The notes beneath the pieces were generated by a model that did not search any database, was not told the origin of the DNA, and was given only the letters and a program-made list of their open reading frames with translations. 64,000 bases of DNA from Lacimicrobium alkaliphilum (GTDB lineage: Bacteria > Pseudomonadota > Gammaproteobacteria > Enterobacterales > Alteromonadaceae), in NCBI RefSeq assembly GCF_001466725.1, contig NZ_CP013650.1, positions 496,001 to 560,000 of the forward strand, read 5' to 3'. Shown here one piece after another: positions 9,041 to 16,577 of the stretch; within the stretch, counting starts at the first letter, position 1; each line of letters starts with the position of its first letter. A program made the position numbers and the translations under genes.

Positions 9041-9583
9041 CTATTTTTTCAGTCGCTGAGCGAACTTCTGCCGGAATTTAGCCAGTTTGGGCGCAACCAC
9101 CATATTGCAATAGGTGTTCTGGGGATTATTGGTAAAATAGTCCTGATGATAATCTTCTGCCTGATAGTAATTGTTTACTTCTGTCACTTCAGTAACGATC
9201 TTACCTGGCCATATTTGTTGTTTATCCAGCTCGTCGATCAGAGCCTGGGCCTGCTCTTTCTGTTCATCGTTGTGGTAGAAGATGGCGCTGCGGTATTGCG
9301 GTCCGATATCATTGCCCTGACGGTTTAGCTGCGTTGGGTCATGCAGGGCAAAAAATATCTCCAGCAGCTCTTTGTAACTGATTTCATCGGCATCAAAGGT
9401 AATCCTGACAACTTCTGCATGACCTGTGTCGGCCTGACAAACCTGTTCATAGGATGGTTCTTTAACATGACCGCCAGCATAACCGGAATAAGCCGACTCA
9501 ATGCCTTTGAGGCCATTGAAGGCCGACTCAAGACACCAGAAGCATCCACCTGCTAATGTTGCCTGTTGTAAATTCTTTGCCAT
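9041..9583 (-). CDS. msrA: Peptide methionine sulfoxide reductase A
   Basis: MsrA reduces the S-epimer of methionine sulfoxide in free and protein-bound methionine, using thioredoxin for recycling. The 180-residue protein carries the catalytic GCFWCLESAF motif with nucleophile Cys14 and Cys17 beside it, and the later blocks GYAGGHVKEPSYEQVC, GHAEVVRITFD and YRSAIFYHN typical of the family. The tail NPQNTYCNMVVAPKL follows the usual pattern with a resolving cysteine. No msrB domain is fused. It is convergent with the GGDEF gene and divergent from the SDR gene at 9703. The ATG at 9583 is the natural start, with residues MAKNLQQATLAGG preceding the active site. Confidence 0.95.
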   Translation of the reverse strand: MAKNLQQATLAGGCFWCLESAFNGLKGIESAYSGYAGGHVKEPSYEQVCQADTGHAEVVRITFDADEISYKELLEIFFALHDPTQLNRQGNDIGPQYRSAIFYHNDEQKEQAQALIDELDKQQIWPGKIVTEVTEVNNYYQAEDYHQDYFTNNPQNTYCNMVVAPKLAKFRQKFAQRLKK

Positions 9584-9702
9584 GATGGCTTCCCCAAAAG
9601 GTTGTCAAAGTAAGGTAATGGGACTGATATTACCCATATTCAAGTCATCCAAAGTGAACTTTTATACGTATCAAGGCTTTTCGTGTCGACAGGCCAGAGA
9701 TA

Positions 9703-10422
9703 ATGAAGACGACCTTAATAGTGGGTTCCGGTGGTGGCATTGGCAAAGAAGTGGCCAGGCAGCTTAGTGACGATCATTACAAGAACAGTATTTTTGCAGT
9801 CAGCCGTCGCCACCAGCAGGAGCTGTCTGCTCCGGTCCGGCAGTTTCAGATAGCTGAGTATGACGATATCAATATCGCCCGCTATTGTCAGGGACTGGCA
9901 GAAACCGGAGTACACATCGACCAATTTATCTGTTGTGTGGGCCTGTTACACGATGGACAGTTACAACCGGAGAAAAAAATTGAGCAACTGGATGCCGCGC
10001 ATCTGCAACAGTATTTTGCCGTTAACAGCATTATCCCTGCCTTGTGGTTAAAACACCTGCCTGTGCTCTTAGACAGGAAAAAGCCTGCACAAATAGTGTT
10101 TATCAGTGCCAGAGTCGGCAGTATCAGTGACAATCGTCTTGGCGGCTGGTATGGCTACAGAGCCTCCAAGGCGGCGCTGAATATGCTGGTAAAAACCGCT
10201 CAGGTAGAATACCGGCGCCGCTTCCCGGACACCGTATTGGTAAGTTATCACCCGGGTACGGTGGATACACCCTTATCCAAACCCTTTCAGGACAGAGTCC
10301 CCGAACACAAACTGTTCAGTCCACAACAGGCTGCAGGTTTTCTTCTTGAGCAGTTGCAACACCTTGACCCCGGGCACGCGCCTTACTATCTGGACTGGCA
10401 GGGCAAAACAATTCCCTGGTGA
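9703..10422 (+). CDS. Short-chain dehydrogenase/reductase (C-factor-like)
   Basis: A 239-residue classical SDR protein. The nucleotide-binding glycine motif GSGGGIG lies at residues 8-14 and the catalytic YxxxK is Y152-K156, with a candidate catalytic serine at 135 or 140. The segment HPGTVDTPLSKPF near residue 184 is characteristic of the C-factor/CsgA-like branch of SDRs, whose substrates are mostly unassigned. The start ATG at 9703 follows GGCCAGAGATA. The gene stands alone: msrA is divergent and the downstream transporter is 180 bp away. A cytoplasmic NAD(P)-dependent oxidoreductase is the safest description. Confidence 0.87.
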   Translation: MKTTLIVGSGGGIGKEVARQLSDDHYKNSIFAVSRRHQQELSAPVRQFQIAEYDDINIARYCQGLAETGVHIDQFICCVGLLHDGQLQPEKKIEQLDAAHLQQYFAVNSIIPALWLKHLPVLLDRKKPAQIVFISARVGSISDNRLGGWYGYRASKAALNMLVKTAQVEYRRRFPDTVLVSYHPGTVDTPLSKPFQDRVPEHKLFSPQQAAGFLLEQLQHLDPGHAPYYLDWQGKTIPW

Positions 10423-10603
10423 TTAATAGTCGCATCAGTAGACGAATAAATCCGTTGAGGCACAAAGACTTTTTGTTACGCTGCTGTTAATATCCTTTCC
10501 GCTGACCAGCTCGTGTTGATCTCTGGTATTAGATAACATTCATACACCAAAGATGAACACGCTCTAAATAACAATTAATAAGAATCAGGGAGCTCGCGCA
10601 CTA

Positions 10604-12034
10604 ATGAAACGTGAACAATTCAGTTCCAGCCTTGGCTTTGTACTGGCTGCGGCCGGCTCGGCTGTTGGTATCGGCAATCTGGTGGCTTTTCCGGTAATGG
10701 CCAGCAAAAACGGTGGTGCCGCCTTTTTAATCATGTATGCCATCTTTGTGTTTTTTATCTGTTTACCGGTAATGTTGGCCGAGATGAGTCTGGGCCGGCA
10801 TACCCGCCAGAGCCCCCTGGGTGCTTATACTGAGATTGGCCAGAATCCTGCCTGGCGGGCCGTTGGCTGGATGTCTGTGATTACGCCCTTTATGATCGGC
10901 GTATTCTATCTGGTCATCACAGTGTGGATATTCGGTTATCTGGCCAAGTCGGTGATGGGACAACTGGAGTTTCTGGCATCCCCGGGCAGTTTCGGTGAGT
11001 TTATCAACAGCAATGAACTTTTTGTGTATATGGCGGTGGTGATTGGCCTGACCTTTCTGATCCTTCAGGGAGGGGTCAAAAGAGGCATCGAAAAGGCGGC
11101 CCGCGTACTGATGCCGCTGCTGTTTCTGATGCTTATGGCGCTGGTGATTTATGTTCTGACTCTGGACAATGCCATGCTGGGGGTTGAATTTTTCCTGATT
11201 CCTGATTTCGACAAGCTCACCGGCAAGGTACTTAATGGTGCGTTGGCGCAGGCGTTTTTCTCCCTCTCTCTGGCGATGGGGATCCTGATAACTTATGGCT
11301 CCTATATCCAGAAGAGCAATAATATCATTCAGGCCGGAAAAATGGTGGCGGGCTTATCTCTATTGGTTGCTGCCGGTTCAGGTTTGCTGATCCTGCCTGC
11401 GGTGTTCTCTTTTAATCCTGACGTACAGCTCAGTGAGCTGTCTGAGTCCAGTATCAGCATGATCTTTACCTTTCTGCCGAAGATCTTCCTGGCGCTGCAG
11501 GCCAATATCGGTTATTTAGGTGCCTCCTTTGTTGCCAGCTTCTTCTTCCTGTTGGTATTTTTTGCAGCATTGACCTCTCTGGTGTCCATTATTGAAGTGC
11601 CCGTAGCCAGTCTGATGGATGGTAAAGGGATGCGTCGTCGTACAGCGTTGTTATCTCTGGGCAGCGCCATGATTGTGCTGGCAGTGATCTGTGCATTGTC
11701 ATTTGGCCGGGTTGAGATATTTACAGAGTTGACCAGCTATGGTCTGGATGCTGAAGGCCAGCCACTGGTCAAATCCTTTTTTGACCTGGTTTACGATATT
11801 TTCTACGAGACTATTTTGCCATTAAACGGATTTTTGCTCTGTTTGTTTGTGATCTATCGCTGGAGGAAACACAATTTTGATGCAGAAATCAGCCAGGGCA
11901 ATGACAGTTTTGCCGGGTCATTTTTGCAGAAATACGTGAATTTCTCCCTCGGTACCTTTATCCCGGTGATCCTGGCGGTGATCTTCGTGAACACGGTTTC
12001 GACCATATTTTTTGGTAAGAACCTGCTGTTCTGA
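10604..12034 (+). CDS. Sodium-dependent transporter, SNF family
   Basis: A 476-residue inner-membrane symporter of the neurotransmitter:sodium symporter (SNF) family. The first helix contains the conserved AAAGSAVGIGN unwound segment that holds sodium and substrate in LeuT-type proteins, followed by NGGAAFLIMY in helix 2. About eleven to twelve hydrophobic helices can be counted to residue 470. The usual LWRFPY of eukaryotic members is LVAFPV here, common among bacterial paralogs. The substrate is probably an amino acid or amine but cannot be named from sequence. It is convergent with the gene at 12058. The start ATG at 10604 follows AGGGAGCTCGCG, which is GGGAG with normal spacing. Confidence 0.92.
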   Translation: MKREQFSSSLGFVLAAAGSAVGIGNLVAFPVMASKNGGAAFLIMYAIFVFFICLPVMLAEMSLGRHTRQSPLGAYTEIGQNPAWRAVGWMSVITPFMIGVFYLVITVWIFGYLAKSVMGQLEFLASPGSFGEFINSNELFVYMAVVIGLTFLILQGGVKRGIEKAARVLMPLLFLMLMALVIYVLTLDNAMLGVEFFLIPDFDKLTGKVLNGALAQAFFSLSLAMGILITYGSYIQKSNNIIQAGKMVAGLSLLVAAGSGLLILPAVFSFNPDVQLSELSESSISMIFTFLPKIFLALQANIGYLGASFVASFFFLLVFFAALTSLVSIIEVPVASLMDGKGMRRRTALLSLGSAMIVLAVICALSFGRVEIFTELTSYGLDAEGQPLVKSFFDLVYDIFYETILPLNGFLLCLFVIYRWRKHNFDAEISQGNDSFAGSFLQKYVNFSLGTFIPVILAVIFVNTVSTIFFGKNLLF

Positions 12035-12057
12035 ATTTCCTGAAAAGCGCCGGGCCA

Positions 12058-12867
12058 TCAGCTCAGTTCTACCGGCATTTGCATAGGGTCAGGATAGTTC
12101 AGACTGATGCCAAGCTGCCTCAGGGTTGCTCTGGCATCAATCTCTTTACCCGGCCCGCTGCTAACCTTATCCGTTGTGAAAACAGGCGGTGCTAACTCAG
12201 CCAACCCTGCGGCCTGGCAATAAAAGTCCTGCCGGGTTGGATGTTCAGTGGCGGACAGATGAAATACCTGACCCCAGTGATTTCCTTTAATGATTGCAAT
12301 AATGGTCTTTAACACATCCTCAAGGTGCACCAGGTTGACCCTCTGATGGCCTTTATCCAGAGTGCGGCCCGCCAGAAATTTTACCGGATGCCGGTTCTGG
12401 CCGATCAGTCCTGCCAGGCGCAATATGCTGGCTTTGCCCGTTGCCAGAAGATATTGCTCTATTTCCATGTGAGCAAAACCTGAAGCCGTATTTGGTGTTG
12501 GTGCGGTCTGTTCATCCACCTTACCCTGACTGTTGCCGTAAACAGATGTGGTGCTGATAAAGAGGATCTGCTGGCAGCCTCGTCTCAGAAGCTGGTCCGT
12601 CAGCAGTTTGATTGAGTGCACAAAAGACACCGGCTCAATAGTTTTACGATTGGGGGGGATATTGAGAATACAGATATCTGCTCCGGCGATGGCGTCGGGA
12701 AGAGGATCGCCCAATTGAAATAACCAGGTTTCGATACCATCAGCGGATAATTTTTGCTGTTTGTGTTTGTGACGACAGGTGCCCAGCACCCGGTATCCCT
12801 GCTGCAAAAACTGAAACGCCAGCGGCTGTCCAAGCCAGCCGCAACCACAAATGCTGATACTGATCAT
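12058..12867 (-). CDS. NAD(P)-binding epimerase-like protein (YeeZ type)
   Basis: A 269-residue extended-SDR-like protein. The N-terminus ICGCGWLGQPLA forms the GxGxxG dinucleotide site, and the central ISTTSVYGNSQG plus LRLAGLIGQNRHPVKFLAGR blocks match the YeeZ/YbjS-like atypical epimerase group. The usual YxxxK catalytic pair is not present in standard form, as is common in this subgroup, so catalysis is uncertain. It ends 23 bp after the convergent SNF transporter and is followed upstream, on the same strand, by the YggN-like gene 68 bp away. The start ATG at 12867 puts the glycine motif at residues 7-12, normal for the fold. Confidence 0.84.
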   Translation of the reverse strand: MISISICGCGWLGQPLAFQFLQQGYRVLGTCRHKHKQQKLSADGIETWLFQLGDPLPDAIAGADICILNIPPNRKTIEPVSFVHSIKLLTDQLLRRGCQQILFISTTSVYGNSQGKVDEQTAPTPNTASGFAHMEIEQYLLATGKASILRLAGLIGQNRHPVKFLAGRTLDKGHQRVNLVHLEDVLKTIIAIIKGNHWGQVFHLSATEHPTRQDFYCQAAGLAELAPPVFTTDKVSSGPGKEIDARATLRQLGISLNYPDPMQMPVELS

Positions 12868-12935
12868 AGTGTCACAGATTACCCTCGGTCTGATAAGAGA
12901 TTAGCAATATACCATGGACAGGTCTGTGCTGATCA

Positions 12936-13709
12936 TTACATCAGATTTCGATCGCCCTCAACTCTGACAATATCCAGTTCAGATAAGTCGGGAATCTGGT
13001 GGCTTATTTGCTGTTCCAGATCATCCAGCCTGGCCAGATCATAGCAAAGGCTGTCGGCTCTTTTTTCTATGATCTCCGCTTTGCTGGTGATGCGCTGTTC
13101 TAGATTCTCGCCGAAATTCTCCATGCGCTGCTCGAAGTTTTTCATATCGCCACCACTGGAAAGCATTTGCTTACCCATCGCCATCATCAGACTGCCCATA
13201 GAGCGAGCCACCATTTTTTTAACTTTCTGTTCGATTTCAGACTCAAACTGCGGTCCGAAAAACTTATCGTCTTTGAGTTGCACGGAGTTAAACCGAATAC
13301 TGCCATCCTCAGCGTAGAGCTGTTGCGAGACTTTTTCTTTTAGCATGCTCATCTCCTCGCTGAACTCCAGCACCAGTTCATCGTCATATCCGAGTAACTC
13401 GCCAAACGCGCTGTTAATTCCTTCGCTGGCAAGCTCAACAGCATCCATGGCAATTCCTGCAACCTGCGGAGCCAGTTCGGATACCTGTTGATGATATTGG
13501 TTTAGCAGTTGCTGCTGTTGTGTGTTCAGCGACATAGTATTGCCGTTAAAGGTAGCCCCGGTTCCATCCAGTACCAGAGGTTGATTGTCCTGGGTCGACA
13601 GAGTCAGAATGCCTTTTTCAAGACTGAGATCGCCTTTAAGATTAACATTACAATCGGTCGCTATAGCGGATGAGCTGATAACAAGCAGTGAAGCGAGCAG
13701 TGTTTTCAT
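12936..13709 (-). CDS. yggN: YggN-like exported protein (DUF2884)
   Basis: A 257-residue protein with a clear signal peptide (residues 1 to about 18, cleavage near AIA-TD) followed by the DUF2884/YggN domain. Seen are the conserved early pair of cysteines region DCNVNL, a beta-rich stretch to about residue 65, and a long helical middle rich in charged residues (KEKVSQQLYAE, SEIEQKVKKMVARSMGSLMMAMGKQM) that is typical of the family. A late cysteine in DSLCYDLARLDDLEQQI may pair with the first one. Function is unknown in E. coli as well; periplasmic location is inferred from the signal. The neighbourhood gives no functional hint. Confidence 0.87.
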   Translation of the reverse strand: MKTLLASLLVISSSAIATDCNVNLKGDLSLEKGILTLSTQDNQPLVLDGTGATFNGNTMSLNTQQQQLLNQYHQQVSELAPQVAGIAMDAVELASEGINSAFGELLGYDDELVLEFSEEMSMLKEKVSQQLYAEDGSIRFNSVQLKDDKFFGPQFESEIEQKVKKMVARSMGSLMMAMGKQMLSSGGDMKNFEQRMENFGENLEQRITSKAEIIEKRADSLCYDLARLDDLEQQISHQIPDLSELDIVRVEGDRNLM

Positions 13710-13966
13710 CGGTATTCCTCAATTCATATTAAAAATTATTCTACAGTGTCGGATACAGCAACCCTTATGCCAAAAATCTAACCTGTTGTTTCTAAATGGG
13801 TTGTGCTCTTTGTCAGGACGGTGATAACAGAGCCTTTTGGTCAATATCACAATTTAGTGGGCGTTTGAGCCATACATCAAAGCTGCGCAAAAAATTGATC
13901 TGGTGCACTGATCAGTTAGCACTTTTACGGCATAATAGACTCATATTCATCGTTTGAGGCATATTT

Positions 13967-14158
13967 ATGGGAAATTGGGTTGAAGCAATTTTATTTGGTC
14001 TGGCATTGTTGGCTTTTGTGCTCGGTGTCAGCAGCATTATCATGGCCATGACGTATAAACCGGCTGCCGCCGATGTACAGATGAAATCTAAAGTAGAATA
14101 TGGCTTTTTCGGGGTGAGTGGGCTGGTATTAGGTTTGCTGTTTGTCTACGCCCTTTAG
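13967..14158 (+). CDS. Small two-helix membrane protein
   Basis: A 63-residue protein with two hydrophobic segments (about residues 5-28 and 46-63) joined by a short polar loop KPAAADVQMKSKVEYG. I do not recognise a named family. The ATG at 13967 is preceded by GAGG with about five bases spacing, the length is short but the sequence is hydrophobic in a regular pattern, and a strong terminator follows 17 bp after the stop, which together support a real gene. The protein probably sits in the inner membrane with both ends on the same side. Confidence 0.72.
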   Translation: MGNWVEAILFGLALLAFVLGVSSIIMAMTYKPAAADVQMKSKVEYGFFGVSGLVLGLLFVYAL

Positions 14159-14174
14159 ATGAGCTTCAGACTCA

Positions 14175-14208
14175 GTTTAAAAAGGCGCCATCGGCGCCTT
14201 TTTAAAAC
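14175..14208. terminator. Bidirectional intrinsic terminator
   Basis: A near-perfect hairpin with stem AAAAAGGCGCC / GGCGCCTTTTT lies between two convergent small genes and has T runs on both strands, so it can serve both. Confidence 0.9.
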
Positions 14209-14212
14209 ACTT

Positions 14213-14428
14213 TTATCGGGCATGGTGATAGGTATCTATGCCGAACAACTTGTACAACCAGCAAATACCGGTTGATGCGGTAGTCCAGAGCGCCAGGCCG
14301 ACAACAACCAGAACAATACTGACTGCGGCAGGAAATATACCTTCCACTGCCACTGCCAGTAAAATGCATGACAGCACTGAGCGGATTAAGGTATCCCAGA
14401 CACCCACATTGTCTTTATCTTGCATCAT
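14213..14428 (-). CDS. DUF2892 / YgaP-TM-like membrane protein
   Basis: A 71-residue membrane protein: N-terminal MMQDKDNVGVWDTLIR, then two helices (about 17-34 and 36-55) with a short turn, then GICWLYKLFGIDT. The pattern NVGxxDxxIR followed by two helices and a CPxY/CWLYxLxGIxT tail is that of DUF2892 proteins, the membrane part of YgaP without its rhodanese domain. Function of stand-alone members is unknown. It shares the terminator at 14175-14208 with the convergent small gene. The start ATG at 14428 is preceded on its strand by GGAGATAAG. Confidence 0.8.
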   Translation of the reverse strand: MMQDKDNVGVWDTLIRSVLSCILLAVAVEGIFPAAVSIVLVVVGLALWTTASTGICWLYKLFGIDTYHHAR

Positions 14429-14630
14429 CTTATCTCCTCGTCATTTTGCCTGAGTATGTTCCGGTAAAGACCACGATGCTTTGACCAGGATCAATTTGCT
14501 CAATATCCCTGATTAAAAAGGGGTATAAGTTGTTCCAGATCAAAGTTGCGTCTTGTATGCCACTCTTAATAAAGTAGTAGTCAGTTTTGTCTGCACTTGC
14601 CAATAGCATTAACAACTTTATGGGAAAAGT

Positions 14631-15764
14631 ATGAATTTTGACCAGATTGTCGATCGTAAGCCCACCTTCTCTTTCAAGTGGCAGAAGTATAAGGGCCAGG
14701 ATGTTTTGCCTATGTGGGTGGCGGATACTGAGTTCAGATGTGCTCAGCCTATTCTCGATGCCCTGACTAAACGTATTGAACATGGGGTACTGGGCTATAC
14801 TCTTCCTGCCCAATACGAACCGGCAAAACAGGCGGTGGCAGATTGGCTAAGCCGACGTTATGACTGGCAAATTGAGCTGGACTGGATAGTGTGGATGCCT
14901 GGCGTGGTACCAGGTTTTAATGTGGCCTGTAAGGCATGTTGTGAACCCGGTGATAAAGTGATGATCCAGGTGCCTAACTACCCGCCTTTGTTGGCGGCAC
15001 CACAATTAAATCAACTGCAGCGAGCGGATATACCGACCCTAGAACAGGACGGACGCTGGATGCTGGACTTTGACGAGCTGGAAAAGCAGGCCGCCGATCC
15101 GGCAACTAAGCTGTTTGTATTGTGTAATCCAATGAATCCGGTCGGCACGGTGTTAACTGAGCAGGAGTTAGCCCGTGTTGCAGATATCTGTCAGCGTAAT
15201 GGGGTCACGCTGTGCAGCGATGAAATTCACTGTGATCTGATTCTTGATGATCAGGCTTCGCACCTTCCTGCCGGCAAACTCGAAGCGCTGAAATCCAACA
15301 GCATTACCCTGATGGCGGCCAGTAAAACCTTTAATATTGCCGGGCTTGGTGCGGCCTTTGCGATTATCCCTGATGCCCGCTTGCGTCGTCAGTTCAATCA
15401 GGCGGCGATGGGTATTGTGCCCTGGGTCAATGTGCTTGGGTTGTATGCTACTGAAGCCGCCTTTACCCAATGTGATGACTGGTATGAGGCGCAGCTGGAT
15501 TATTTGCGTGGCAACAGAGATTATCTGGTCGAGCAAATCAACCAAATTGAGGGGTTGCAGCTGATTTCTCCCCAGGCGACGTTTTTAGCCTGGATCGATG
15601 CCAGTGGCCTGGGGATGGATAATCCACAGCGATGGTTCGAAGACCGGGGAGTCGGTCCTTCACCCGGAGCAGATTTTGGTGATAAACAGTTTGTGCGGAT
15701 AAATTTCGGCAGTCCCCGTGAATATTTACGCGAGGCCATTAACCGTATAAAGCGGTGTGACTGA
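14631..15764 (+). CDS. MalY/PatB-type PLP C-S lyase / aminotransferase
   Basis: A 377-residue PLP enzyme of fold type I in the MalY/PatB group, which cleaves cystathionine and related C-S bonds. The N-terminus with SFKWQKY and PMWVADTEF is typical of PatB. The PLP lysine is K232 in MAASKTFNIAGLG; the usual aspartate and tyrosine ligands lie in CSDEIHCDL. The tail FGSPREYLREAINRI contains the carboxylate-binding arginine region. A role in methionine biosynthesis or sulfur amino-acid catabolism is likely but not fixed by context: the gene stands alone between a small membrane protein and a Sel1 protein. The ATG at 14631 follows GGGAAAAGT. Confidence 0.9.
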   Translation: MNFDQIVDRKPTFSFKWQKYKGQDVLPMWVADTEFRCAQPILDALTKRIEHGVLGYTLPAQYEPAKQAVADWLSRRYDWQIELDWIVWMPGVVPGFNVACKACCEPGDKVMIQVPNYPPLLAAPQLNQLQRADIPTLEQDGRWMLDFDELEKQAADPATKLFVLCNPMNPVGTVLTEQELARVADICQRNGVTLCSDEIHCDLILDDQASHLPAGKLEALKSNSITLMAASKTFNIAGLGAAFAIIPDARLRRQFNQAAMGIVPWVNVLGLYATEAAFTQCDDWYEAQLDYLRGNRDYLVEQINQIEGLQLISPQATFLAWIDASGLGMDNPQRWFEDRGVGPSPGADFGDKQFVRINFGSPREYLREAINRIKRCD

Positions 15765-15860
15765 CGCTGATCCTGTTGATCAGAGCTTTATCATTAGGCA
15801 TTTTTGCCGATAAAAAAGCTGGTGATGATCTGCAACTGTCCTGTGCGGGAGAATGAGAAT

Positions 15861-16487
15861 ATGATTAGAACGTTGTTTGGTGCATGTTTACTGGCTGTGG
15901 CAGCCGTGCCTGCACTTGCCCAGCAAAGCGAACTCAAAGCCGTACAGATCTATTCTCAGGATGAGTTAATCGCCATGATTAATGAAAATACCCATCTCGA
16001 TCGGGTGGTGATGGATGATTGCCAGCTAGTGCAGGATATCGAAGCGCGGGCGACAACGCTGAAACTGCCTGCTTATCAGTTTCTGTGGGGAGATATGCTG
16101 GCCTGGGGAGTGTGTCTTAAAGCCGACCCGGAACGGGGGATACACTATATGCATGAGGCTGCCGAGCAAGGCCTGCCTGCCGCAATGGAACAATTAGGCC
16201 GCTACTATGCCGTGGGCCGGTTGGTGCAGCAGGATATCGACAGGGCTATCGTTTTCTTAAGAGAAGCCGGTAGTCTGGGTAATCTCAAAGCGCAGTTACG
16301 GTTGGCTGAATTGTTTATCGAGGGCCATGGCAGCCCCTATGACTATGAAGATACCTACCACTGGCTATATAACGCGATTACTGACGACAAAGCCGTGCAC
16401 CAGCAAATTGCCCGTTGTCTGCAGGAACTTGAAAAGCTGATGCATCCCAAGGTGGTGCGCAAGGCCCGTCGTCCGCTTAATTCCTGA
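15861..16487 (+). CDS. Exported Sel1-like repeat protein
   Basis: A 208-residue protein: a signal peptide (MIRTLFGACLLAVAAVPALA, cleavage after ALA) precedes Sel1-like alpha/alpha repeats at about residues 85-170, seen as YMHEAAEQGLPAAMEQLGRYY and FLREAGSLGNLKAQLRLAELF. The start at 15861 is chosen over an in-frame upstream ATG at 15804 because it puts the signal at the very N-terminus and has a GGGAGAATGAG ribosome site. Sel1 proteins are usually interaction scaffolds. A similar exported protein of the MotX-like type exists in flagellated gammaproteobacteria, but nothing in the neighbourhood is flagellar, so that remains one possibility only. Confidence 0.8.
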   Translation: MIRTLFGACLLAVAAVPALAQQSELKAVQIYSQDELIAMINENTHLDRVVMDDCQLVQDIEARATTLKLPAYQFLWGDMLAWGVCLKADPERGIHYMHEAAEQGLPAAMEQLGRYYAVGRLVQQDIDRAIVFLREAGSLGNLKAQLRLAELFIEGHGSPYDYEDTYHWLYNAITDDKAVHQQIARCLQELEKLMHPKVVRKARRPLNS

Positions 16488-16577
16488 GTTCGTCAGGTTG
16501 TGGAAATTGTGCAATCATTCGGGCCCTGAATTCGTTATACTGTGCGTTAAATATTCAGAAAATAACGGAAACTAGCA